Positions 24,340-31,055 of a stretch of DNA of 61,720 nucleotides are shown in pieces (the stretch's first letter is position 1; each line of letters starts with the position of its first letter). The position numbers and the translations under genes were made by a program. Below the pieces are notes generated by a model, which saw nothing but the letters and a program-made list of their open reading frames with translations, was not told the origin of the DNA and did no database searches. The stretch lies in NCBI GenBank assembly GCA_964541695.1, contig CAZIRB010000004.1:1-61720 (forward strand), in the 5' to 3' direction. The stretch is from CAZKGE01 sp964541695 (lineage in GTDB: Bacteria; Bacillota; Clostridia; Christensenellales; CAG-138).

Positions 24340-25740
24340 TTACAGCATGTTGAACGAGCCGCGCAATGTGCAGCGGCGCGTCCTGGTAAAGCAGCGCGCG
24401 CTGGTTAAGCCCTCGCCGGTCGGCGTCGCGATCGTAAACGTGGTGAAGCCCTCGCCGTTAAAGCCGATGCCCGCGTACGACGGGCCGTTCTTAACGAATA
24501 TCGTCGTGTCGAGCGCCGCCGATGCGCGCGAGAGGTTGTCGATGTTCGTCGAGTGCATGTGCGCCGAATGATGGAAGCCGTGCTCGGCCTCGATCGCGCA
24601 CTCGATCGCCTCGTCCACGTCATTTACGTAGACGACCGGCATCACGGGCATGAGCATCTCGGTCGTTACAAACGGATGGTCGCGGCGCGTGATGGCCACG
24701 ATCAGCCGCGGCTCGCCCTTGACGGGGATGCCCGCGCTGCGAAGTAGATGCGCGGCATCGCGGCCGACAAAATCGCGGTGGATCGTGTACCTGCCGTCCT
24801 TCTCGATCAGGACGGTCGAGAGGAGCTTCTGCGCCTCAGTGCTATCGATCAGCTGCGCGCCCGCGCGCACCATCGCGGCCACGAGCGCGTTGCCGACGCT
24901 CTCGACGACGAACGTCTCCTTCTCGGAGATGCAGGCGATGTTGTTCTCAAAGCTCGCGCCGTCGACGATGTCGCGCGCGGCCTTCTCGATGTTTGCCGTC
25001 TCGTCGACGATCACGGGCGGGTTGCCCGGACCGGCGCCGATCACCTTTTTGCCGGTCTTCATCGCCATCTTGACGATCGCCTCGCCGCCGGTCACGGATA
25101 GCAGCCGCACCGCGGGATGCTCCATCAGCCGCTGCGTGCCCTCGACGGTGGGTTCCTTCATCGCAAACAGCAGCGGCCCCGGCGCGCCCGCATTGACCGC
25201 GCCGTCGTTGAGCACCCGAATCGCCTGCGCCGAGCAGCGCTTTGCGCCCGGATGCGGGGCAAACACGACGGTGTTGCCCGCGGCGGTCATGCCGAGTCCG
25301 TTATTGATCACCGTGGCGACAGGATTTGTCGACGGGGTGATGGAGCCGATCACGCCGAACGGCGCGGGGAATATCAGCGTCAGCCCCTCGTCGCCGGTGA
25401 TCGCGCGCGTATCGAGGTCCTCCACGCCGGGCGTCTTGTCGACCGCGAGCAAACACTTGGCCGTCTTATGCGCAACGGAACCGTAGCGCGTCTCCTCGAA
25501 CGCGGCCTTGGCCAGCTCGTGCACGTGCTCGCGCGCCGCAGAGCGCATGGCCTCGACGATTCTGCGGCGCTTTTCCAGCCCGAGCTGGACGAACGCCTTC
25601 TGCGCCTGCACCGCCGCGGCGACGCAAGCGTCCACATCGTCGAAGAAACAGCCGTGTTCGGGCGCGCTCTGCGCGCCGCCCCGCTCGAGCTCGCGCACGA
25701 CGCCCGCAACGATTGTTTCAATCTGGGCCTGTGACAGCAT
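24340..25740 (-). CDS. pduP: CoA-acylating aldehyde dehydrogenase, PduP/EutE type
   Basis: A 466-residue aldehyde:NAD+ oxidoreductase (CoA-acylating). Catalytic Cys270 lies in ENNIACISEKE, and the cofactor region PFGVIGSITPSTNP and VTGGEAIVKMAM are present. The first 20 residues (LSQAQIETIVAGVVRELER) form an amphipathic helix followed by a Gly/Ala-rich linker, the hallmark of a BMC encapsulation peptide. It defines this as an aldehyde-processing metabolosome: aldehyde + CoA + NAD gives acyl-CoA + NADH. GGAGG precedes the ATG. Confidence 0.96.
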   Translation of the reverse strand: MLSQAQIETIVAGVVRELERGGAQSAPEHGCFFDDVDACVAAAVQAQKAFVQLGLEKRRRIVEAMRSAAREHVHELAKAAFEETRYGSVAHKTAKCLLAVDKTPGVEDLDTRAITGDEGLTLIFPAPFGVIGSITPSTNPVATVINNGLGMTAAGNTVVFAPHPGAKRCSAQAIRVLNDGAVNAGAPGPLLFAMKEPTVEGTQRLMEHPAVRLLSVTGGEAIVKMAMKTGKKVIGAGPGNPPVIVDETANIEKAARDIVDGASFENNIACISEKETFVVESVGNALVAAMVRAGAQLIDSTEAQKLLSTVLIEKDGRYTIHRDFVGRDAAHLLRSAGIPVKGEPRLIVAITRRDHPFVTTEMLMPVMPVVYVNDVDEAIECAIEAEHGFHHSAHMHSTNIDNLSRASAALDTTIFVKNGPSYAGIGFNGEGFTTFTIATPTGEGLTSARCFTRTRRCTLRGSFNML

Positions 25741-25901
25741 ACCGTTTCCTCCGAGTCGTCAGGCCAATCGCGGTCTGTACCGCGGATTGACGTGGGTTGG
25801 CTTTGCTTTGTTCTTTTGCTTTGCTTAAGCGGGTGTTGCCGCCTCTTTGCGGGGGCGGGCTACGCCGCGTCTGTTTGGGGAGCGGACCGTTGCCGTGCTT
25901 T

Positions 25902-26726
25902 TTAGGAGAGCGGGCGTTGCCGCGTCAGCTTGAAAACCAAAAGTTGCTTTTGCTCCTTCTGCTCCTTTGCCGCGAACGCTGCGGGCACGTTAGGCAGTTC
26001 CGTCCTGGCCTGGCCGGCCCCGCGCCGNNNNNNNNNNNNNNNNNNNNNNNNNNNNNNNNNNNNNNNNNNNNNNNNNNNNNNNNNNNNNNNNNNNNNNNNN
26101 NNNNNNNNNNNNNNNNNNNNNNNNNNNTGCAGAATCGTCACGGGCCCGGCAGCCGGAGCGCCGGCGACCGTCGGCTCCGCTTTCTTCGCCGCCTCAACGT
26201 GCCCGACGACCGCTCCGTCCGCTTTTTCGGCGTGCGCCGCGGCCTGCGCAACCCGCTCATCAACCGCTTCGCCCGCTTTTTCGGCTGGCGCCGCGGCCTG
26301 CGTAACCTGCCCGGCAACCACCTCGTCCGCTTTTTCGGCGGGCTCCGCGGCCTGCGTAACCTGCCCGGCAACCGCCTCGTCCGCTTTTTCGGCGGGCTCC
26401 ACGGCCCGCACGGAATCCCGTTCAAAACCCTGCGCGTATTTTCTGTAACACACGGCGCCGCCCAGCTCCGCCTGGTCGACGATGCCGATGATCGCCATGT
26501 CCACGGGGCGCTTCTCCGTCTGCTCCGTCTGGCGCGCGCTGCTGCCGCAGACGCACATGACCAGCTCGCCCTCGCCCGCGCCCATCAGGTCGAGCGCCAC
26601 CTTGGGCTGGCCGGAAGCCGTCTTCGTCTCGAGGTTCCATTCCTCCACGATCAGGAGCTTGCCGCCGCGGAGCTTCTCGGTCTTATTCGTGCTGACCACG
26701 GTTCCCTTCACCACCGCAAGTATCAT
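25902..26726 (-). CDS. BMC-P (EutN-type) domain with 18-residue tandem-repeat tail; gap inside
   Basis: Residues 1 to about 100 form a EutN/CcmL vertex domain (MILAVVKGTVVST, KLLIVEEW, GAGEGELVMCVCGSSAR, PVDMAIIGIVDQAE). From about residue 110 to 180 follow four copies of an 18-residue Ala/Glu/Lys-rich repeat (consensus EPAEKADEAVAGQVTQAA), then an Ala/Pro-rich segment that enters the 100-N gap. Beyond the gap an open frame ends in KEQKEQKQLLVFKLTRQ and a stop. Whether that is in frame depends on the true gap length. The start overlaps the upstream stop by 4 bp (ATGA), so translation is coupled. Ordinary BMC-P proteins have no such tail. Confidence 0.8.
   Translation of the reverse strand: MILAVVKGTVVSTNKTEKLRGGKLLIVEEWNLETKTASGQPKVALDLMGAGEGELVMCVCGSSARQTEQTEKRPVDMAIIGIVDQAELGGAVCYRKYAQGFERDSVRAVEPAEKADEAVAGQVTQAAEPAEKADEVVAGQVTQAAAPAEKAGEAVDERVAQAAAHAEKADGAVVGHVEAAKKAEPTVAGAPAAGPVTILXXXXXXXXXXXXXXXXXXXXXXXXXXXXXXXXXXRRGAGQARTELPNVPAAFAAKEQKEQKQLLVFKLTRQRPLS
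26028..26127. other. Assembly gap (100 N) in the BMC-P tail region
   Basis: Exactly 100 N, about 60 bp beyond the 54-bp repeats. More repeats or a separate small gene could be hidden here. Confidence 0.99.
26187..26399 (-). repeat. 54-bp coding tandem repeat (18-residue unit)
   Basis: Four units encode EPAEKADEAVAGQVTQAA-like repeats, the last one residue shorter. The first two are almost identical in DNA and later ones drift. Eighteen residues is five alpha-helical turns, so all repeats would present the same helix face. Confidence 0.9.
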
Positions 26727-27310
26727 ACCTGGCCTCCTATGCCCGTCAGTATGGTGACGCCCCTCTCCTTCGCCTCGTCGCGCGCGTACGGCGTGACGAT
26801 TGCGCCCGGCGCCGCGACCAGCTCGCGCCGCCCCTGCCGCGCGCAGGCTGCAACGTCCGCCGCCGTGACCAGTTCCTTTTGCGGCAGCGCGGGGCCGGCC
26901 GCCTGTTCAAATTCAATCCGCACGCCCGCGCGGAGCAGTTCGCGCATCCATGCCGCGGCCTGCGGCATCACCGATTCGCGCCGCATGCCGCTCTTGACCG
27001 TAACAAACGCGCCGGCCGCGAGCAGCCGCAGCGTCAGGTTCGCAAAAAAGCAATCGTCGCGCAGCTCGCACAGCCTGCGGTAATAGCTTATCGACGGCGT
27101 CAGCACGGTCGCACGCGCGATCACGGGCACGAGCAGCATCAGCTTCTGCCGCGATTCGGCATCGTTCACATCCCAAAAGCCCCCCCGCCGCAGCTCGGCG
27201 GGCACCTTCGACGCGTCGCCCATCGTCAGCTCGCCCGGCGGGACCGAACCGGCCGCACCGGAGAGATAGTCCGGAATCAATATGAGGTTTTGCAGCCTCG
27301 GTTCGGACAT
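26723..27310 (-). CDS. Uncharacterised microcompartment-associated protein
   Basis: A 195-residue protein of unknown function between PduL and the tailed BMC-P. The middle (LMLLVPVIARATVLTPSIS, FFANLTLRLLAAGAFV) looks like a flavoprotein-type alpha/beta fold, but I see no complete cofactor motif. The C-terminal part ELVTAADVAACARQGRREL followed by GAIVTPYARDEAKERGVTI looks like a conserved tail seen in other BMC-operon proteins (from memory, not verified). Its start is 6 bp after the PduL stop and its end overlaps the next start by 4 bp, so it belongs to the shell operon. It could be a core scaffold, a cofactor-handling protein or a flavoprotein. Confidence 0.6.
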   Translation of the reverse strand: MSEPRLQNLILIPDYLSGAAGSVPPGELTMGDASKVPAELRRGGFWDVNDAESRQKLMLLVPVIARATVLTPSISYYRRLCELRDDCFFANLTLRLLAAGAFVTVKSGMRRESVMPQAAAWMRELLRAGVRIEFEQAAGPALPQKELVTAADVAACARQGRRELVAAPGAIVTPYARDEAKERGVTILTGIGGQV

Positions 27311-27316
27311 TTTTCC

Positions 27317-27967
27317 TTACGATTTTCCTTCCTTGACCGCCCGGCACAGCATGTCGTTTACAATGCCGCTGGCGTTCGCCTCGTCGGTGTCGACATGCGC
27401 CTCGAGCAGCGCGTCGTCGGACACCCGCGCCACAAACTGCATCAATACTGCGGGCCGCTCGCCCGTTGTAATCAGCGAGAGCGTGTCGCCGTTCTCCATG
27501 CCGAACAGCCTCGCAAGCTCCGTCGACATATGCACGTGCCGCATCGCGACCATCGCGCCGCGCGGGATTTCGACCTCGCCCAGCGGGCCCTGCACCACGA
27601 CGCCCGACGTGCCCTCGTGATTGCCGGAGAGCCGCACGACCGGCGGCACGCCCAGCGCGTAGCAGTCCGTCACGCTCAGCTCCGCCTGCACGCTGCCCCG
27701 CAGCGGCCCGAGCACGCGCACGTTCTGCAGCGCGCCCTTTTTGCCGCGCAGCGTCACCGTCTCCTGGCAGGCATATTGCCCGGGCTGCACCAGTCCGCGC
27801 ATGGGCGTGAGGCTACGCCCGCTGCCGAACAGGACGGAAAGCGCGTTTTGATCGAGATGCACATGCCGCGCGGACACGTTCACAGGAACCAGGATCTCGC
27901 CCGTCTCCTGAAAATGCCTCGCCAGCACGGCGTCCCGGACTCGCGCTTTCAGTTCCGCTTCGTTCAT
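27317..27967 (-). CDS. pduL: Phosphate acyltransferase PduL
   Basis: A 216-residue PduL-type phosphotransacylase. It has the metal-binding motifs VPVNVSARHVHL and GAMVAMRHVHMS, and the LRGKKGALQNVRVLGPLR and NHEGTSG segments. It converts acyl-CoA and phosphate to acyl-phosphate, recycling CoA for PduP inside the shell and leading to ATP through an acyl kinase elsewhere. Residues about 1-18 (NEAELKARVRDAVLARHF) could serve as the encapsulation helix. It is the first gene after the operator-bearing promoter at 28022-28066. Confidence 0.96.
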   Translation of the reverse strand: MNEAELKARVRDAVLARHFQETGEILVPVNVSARHVHLDQNALSVLFGSGRSLTPMRGLVQPGQYACQETVTLRGKKGALQNVRVLGPLRGSVQAELSVTDCYALGVPPVVRLSGNHEGTSGVVVQGPLGEVEIPRGAMVAMRHVHMSTELARLFGMENGDTLSLITTGERPAVLMQFVARVSDDALLEAHVDTDEANASGIVNDMLCRAVKEGKS

Positions 27968-28021
27968 CTGTTGCCTTTCCCGTGGTTGAATCGCTGGATT
28001 GCTCTGCTGCTAATGCCAATA

Positions 28022-28036
28022 AGTCATCTGATGACT
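28022..28036. promoter_or_regulatory. Putative GntR operator O1 (perfect 15-bp palindrome)
   Basis: AGTCATCTGATGACT, two perfect 7-base arms around one base. It starts two bases after the -10 box of the PduL promoter, so a bound repressor would cover the transcription start. The flavin-reductase-like gene is divergent on the other side. Confidence 0.8.
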
Positions 28037-28038
28037 GT

Positions 28039-28066
28039 ATTATAACATATGCTATCTGCTTTGCAA
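28039..28066 (-). promoter_or_regulatory. Main promoter of the microcompartment operon
   Basis: On the minus strand TTGCAA (28066-28061), a 16-bp spacer and TATAAT (28044-28039), about 70 bases before the PduL start. Confidence 0.85.
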
Positions 28067-28137
28067 TAGTATGTTCATATTTATTTTTCGGTTTTTTCTG
28101 ATATGATAGAGCTATGCCAGAAAAAGGAGGAGTACAT

Positions 28138-28632
28138 ATGAAACGCATCACGATCCGGGAAGCGCAGAAGCTCGGCGGCCCGAACCCCTTCGGCCTTGTG
28201 GTCACGCGCGCGGCGGACGGCAAACCGAACCTGATGGCGCTCTCCTGGTGGACGTACGCGTCCAACAATCCCCCCTTATTGGCCGTGTGCCTGAGCCAGC
28301 GCGGGTACAGCGCGGAACTGATCCGCGAAAGCGGCGAGTTTGCGCTCTGTCTTGTGGACGGGAGCCTGAAGGAAGCGGCCTTTGCCTGCGGCACCCGTTC
28401 CGGCCGCAGCGTCGACAAGGCGGAACAGTTCGGCATCGAGCTCATCGACGCGGAAACCATCGGCACGAAGCTGGTCCAAAAAAGCCGCGTCGCGTTCGAG
28501 TGCCGCGTCGAACAGGCCCTGACCGCCGGCGATCACCTGATCTTTCTCGCAAACGTATTGGCCGTGCACGCCGACGAAACCAAATCGCAGCTGTTTGCTA
28601 CCGGCGGCTACGGCGCGCTGACGACGCTGTAG
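28138..28632 (+). CDS. Flavin reductase-like domain protein
   Basis: A 164-residue protein of the FMN-binding split-barrel (flavin reductase-like) family. It has NPFGLVVTRAADGKPNLMALSWW, NNPPLLAVCLSQRGYSAELI and GEFALCLV. AAAGGAGG directly upstream selects the ATG at 28138 over the in-frame 28114. It is divergent from pduL and shares the intergenic region with operator O1, with a TATGAT -10-like box at about 28102. It might therefore respond to the same regulator and serve redox balance of the compartment, but that is only context. Confidence 0.85.
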   Translation: MKRITIREAQKLGGPNPFGLVVTRAADGKPNLMALSWWTYASNNPPLLAVCLSQRGYSAELIRESGEFALCLVDGSLKEAAFACGTRSGRSVDKAEQFGIELIDAETIGTKLVQKSRVAFECRVEQALTAGDHLIFLANVLAVHADETKSQLFATGGYGALTTL

Positions 28633-28764
28633 ATTGGCAGGGGATTAGGAAGGGGAACGTGCGGGACTCCGCCCCTTCCAAAGTTCGCAATGGTCGCGCA
28701 TGCTGCGGTTGTCACCGTAGCCTTCGTGCCTTTATTGAGGTTGCGCTTTGCGCACGGGTCACGC

Positions 28765-28793
28765 GCGGGGCTCTGCCCCGCCCCCTGCCAAAG
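28765..28793 (-). repeat. Two-hairpin intergenic element, inverted copy
   Basis: GCGGGGC-TCT-GCCCCGC stem followed by CCCCTGCCAAAG. The reverse complement reads TTTGGCAGGGGGCGGGGCAGAGCCCCGC-like, the same order as in the 117-bp array at 5.0-5.2 kb. Confidence 0.6.
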
Positions 28794-28953
28794 TCGTCGC
28801 GGTTGACACCGCTGCCTCCGCTCCCTCGCTCACTGGGCCTGCGCCTCGCTTCATCCGCCACAGGCGGCGCTCGGCTTCAGCCCCTTTGGAATCCCGAACT
28901 GTTCTACAAAGTAAGCTTCCAACCCTGAAAGAACAAACCAAACTTTTTTTATA

Positions 28954-28978
28954 CGAACGTTCTGGAACAGAACGTTCG
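28954..28978. repeat. Perfect palindrome, 11-bp arms
   Basis: CGAACGTTCTG, GAA, CAGAACGTTCG. It lies between the two hairpin elements and downstream of a run of seven T. It is probably an RNA hairpin. Confidence 0.75.
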
Positions 28979-28990
28979 CGATTTGGGTTT

Positions 28991-29038
28991 CCAAAGGGGG
29001 TTTCCCCCTTTGGCAGGGGTGCGGGGACAGAGTCCCCC
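28991..29038 (+). repeat. Two-hairpin intergenic element, direct copy
   Basis: CCAAAGGGGG-TTT-CCCCCTTTGG (10-bp stem), then CAGGGGTGC, then GGGGAC-AGA-GTCCCC. It has the same architecture as the units at 5060-5110 and 5177-5228. Confidence 0.7.
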
Positions 29039-29111
29039 CAAAAACCCCGACCCACGCATCCCCGTTCCTCAAACCCCGCATCCCTATAAAAACATAAACC
29101 CGCCTCCGCCC

Positions 29112-29771
29112 TCATTCCTTCGTCGTCTTTGCCTCCGCGAACGCCTGATACTCAAGCTTGAATTCCTCGAAATCCTCATCCCGCATATGGAATATCAGCT
29201 CCTCTTCCGCCATATCGCGCGCGGGCGGCAGAAACAGCCCGTCCGGACAGCCGTCTATCCCCAGCGCGCGAACCGTCTCCACGGCAAACTCGCGGAACGC
29301 CGCGCCGACCGCCGTAATGATGTTCCCGTCGCGCACGAGCGGCTTCCGCACAATGTTCCGGCGCGGGATAAACGTAAGGTACTCGTTGATCTCCTCCCAC
29401 ACGCTCGCGGTATACCGGACGCCGTCGAGCAGTCTGGCCTTGGCGAGCAGCATCGGCGCGGAACAGATCGCGGCGATCAGAATGCTTTCGCCGCGCAGCG
29501 TCCGCAAAAACGCGATCAGCGCCTCGTCGAACAGCGCGTACAGCGGATTTGCCGCGCCGGGCAGGATTACGCAGTCGTAGTCGGAGATGCAAAACGCGTC
29601 CAGCGTCCGGTCCGGCACAACTAAGAAACCGTCCTCCGAGCGCACCGGCTGCGCGGACGACGCGTAAACGTCCAGTTCGCGGCCAAAATAGACCGTCAGC
29701 GCCTCCGTCAGGCAGCTGATCTCCTGCATGCTGAAGCAGGGGTACAGAATCACCGCCGCTTTCTTTGACAT
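29112..29771 (-). CDS. DJ-1/PfpI family protein
   Basis: A 219-residue glutamine-amidotransferase-like fold. The nucleophile elbow AAICSAPMLLA holds the conserved Cys, preceded by DYDCVILPGAANPLYAL with the Glu/Asp-type partner region. Members include stress chaperones, glyoxalase III and deglycases. The C-terminal 25 residues (FHMRDEDFEEFKLEYQAFAEA) are a charged helix beyond the core. GGAGG lies before the ATG. No clear operon partner. Confidence 0.85.
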   Translation of the reverse strand: MSKKAAVILYPCFSMQEISCLTEALTVYFGRELDVYASSAQPVRSEDGFLVVPDRTLDAFCISDYDCVILPGAANPLYALFDEALIAFLRTLRGESILIAAICSAPMLLAKARLLDGVRYTASVWEEINEYLTFIPRRNIVRKPLVRDGNIITAVGAAFREFAVETVRALGIDGCPDGLFLPPARDMAEEELIFHMRDEDFEEFKLEYQAFAEAKTTKE

Positions 29772-29851
29772 AGGATTTTCCTCCGTTCAATCTCGCAGAA
29801 TATAGTGCAAATTGTCCTTAAACCCGGCGCGCCGTTTGCCGCGCCCAAACG

Positions 29852-29885
29852 AAAAAAACCGCCGACACCTTCCGGATGTCGGCGG
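29852..29885 (-). terminator. Intrinsic terminator after the 52-residue membrane protein gene
   Basis: On the minus strand CCGCCGACA, a 9-base loop and TGTCGGCGG are followed by TTTTTTT. It separates the small gene from the DJ-1 gene. Confidence 0.9.
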
Positions 29886-29909
29886 CTCCTGATTGCGCTG
29901 TGCCGGGGC

Positions 29910-30068
29910 TTACCGTGCCTTTGCCGGGTAGCCGATTGCCAGCAGTATAAACCCGCCCATAACCAGATAGTTGGAATACTCGGAGATATAGGGAAGCGCC
30001 GGCACAAAATACCCGACGATTCCCGCAAGCCCCGCGATCAGGCCGATGACATAGAGCAGCGTCTTCAT
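29910..30068 (-). CDS. Small two-helix membrane protein
   Basis: A 52-residue protein starting MKTLLYVIGLIAGLAGIVGY at ATG 30068, with two hydrophobic segments (about 3-24 and 33-48) around a VPALPYISEYSN loop and a PAKAR end. AAGAAGGTG lies eight bases upstream, and a strong terminator follows 25 bp after the stop, both supporting a real gene. Function unknown. It may be co-transcribed with the DUF937 gene upstream. Confidence 0.75.
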   Translation of the reverse strand: MKTLLYVIGLIAGLAGIVGYFVPALPYISEYSNYLVMGGFILLAIGYPAKAR

Positions 30069-30111
30069 GTTTTGCGCACCTTCTTTCCGTAAAATTTGAG
30101 GGTCCCTTGCG

Positions 30112-30954
30112 TCATTTCTTCTTCTTTGCCGTGGTCTTTTTCTTGGCGGTCGTGGTCGTCGTTTTCTTCTTCTTGGCGGGCTTCTTCGGCTCCGGCTTCG
30201 TCTCCTCAACGCCGAGCAGCGAGCCCAGGCCGTCGGTCAGCATCTCGCCCAGCGCGCCGTTGCCGCCGCTGTTCCCGCTGCCGCCGCCGAGCAACGCACC
30301 CAACAGGTTGCCGCCGCTGTTCCCGCCGCCGCCGAGCAGCGCGCCCAACAGGTTGCCGCCGCCGCTGTTCCCGCCGCCGCCGAGCAGCGCGCCCAGCAAA
30401 CCGCCGCCGCTGCTGTTCCCGCCGCCGAGCAGCGAACCCAAAAGGTTGCCGCTGTCATTGTCGTCGTCGTTGCTGTCGCCGCCGCCGAGCAGCGCGGAGC
30501 CAAGCATGCTTAGAAGGCCGCCGGACTCGTTGTCGTCATCGTCGTCGTCCTTCTTGTTGTTGCCGAGCAGGCTGAGCAAAAGCGGCGCGGCCGCCGCGAG
30601 GATCATCGCGGTCTGGCTGGCGGACAGCCCCGCCTTCTTCGCCACGCCCTTCTCGACCGTCTCCTTTTCGCCGCCGAGGATGTGCGTCAGAATCTTCGCC
30701 CCGTCGTCCAGGTCCACGTTCTGCAAGAACGCGCCGACGTCGCTGGTATCGTCCCTGGCGTGGTCGGTCAGCGCCTTGGAGAGCGCCTGTTTGCCGGACT
30801 TGGTCGACGCGTTCCGGTCCATGCCCTGCAACAGGGCCGGCAGCGCGTTGGCGAGCACCTGCTGCACCTGCTCCTGCTCCGCCCCGGACGCCGCGCTCAA
30901 CGATTGAATGCTGCTGCTGCCGAGCAGCGTGTCCACCAGAATATTCCGTGCCAT
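30112..30954 (-). CDS. DUF937-like protein with Gly/Leu repeats and Lys-rich tail
   Basis: A 280-residue protein. Residues 1 to about 130 form a helical domain like DUF937 (LLGSSSIQSLSAASGAEQEQVQQVL...). The middle is a low-complexity region with an Asp-rich stretch and repeated NLLGALLGGGGNSGG units (about four copies). The end is Lys/Thr-rich (PKKPAKKKKTTTTTAKKK). The DNA of the repeats is strongly skewed, which produces a long mirror frame on the plus strand that is not a gene. DUF937 proteins are otherwise uncharacterised. The basic tail suggests nucleic-acid or envelope-polymer binding, as inference. Confidence 0.8.
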   Translation of the reverse strand: MARNILVDTLLGSSSIQSLSAASGAEQEQVQQVLANALPALLQGMDRNASTKSGKQALSKALTDHARDDTSDVGAFLQNVDLDDGAKILTHILGGEKETVEKGVAKKAGLSASQTAMILAAAAPLLLSLLGNNKKDDDDDDNESGGLLSMLGSALLGGGDSNDDDNDSGNLLGSLLGGGNSSGGGLLGALLGGGGNSGGGNLLGALLGGGGNSGGNLLGALLGGGSGNSGGNGALGEMLTDGLGSLLGVEETKPEPKKPAKKKKTTTTTAKKKTTAKKKK

Positions 30955-31055
30955 GTCGTTTCCTCCTAACAATACAATGCGCAGGCTGTCCGCGGCCCGC
31001 AAGCGGCCCCCGCCGCCGGGCGCCGCCGGGTCCGCCCGCCGGCAGGTTCCGTTAT

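Larger units (their letters stand above)
28633..29111. other. Gene-free repeat-rich spacer between two convergent genes
   Basis: 479 bp with no supported gene. It contains an inverted copy of the two-hairpin element (28765-28793), a 25-bp perfect palindrome (28954-28978) and a direct copy of the element (28991-29038). It probably ends transcription from both sides. Confidence 0.8.

Noticed and set aside
28022..28137. Cobalamin riboswitch or B12-type control before pduL
   Set aside because: The leader is only about 70 nt and shows no B12-box-like sequence. No B12-dependent diol dehydratase genes are present.
28954..28978. LexA/SOS box
   Set aside because: The CGAAC...GTTCG halves do not have the Firmicute 4-base spacing and the site is between converging genes, not upstream of one. 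A hairpin is a better reading.
30107..30907. Plus-strand Ser/Pro-rich frame of 266 codons
   Set aside because: It is the antisense of the Gly/Leu/Asn repeat gene at 30112-30954. Its composition is fully explained by that repeat.
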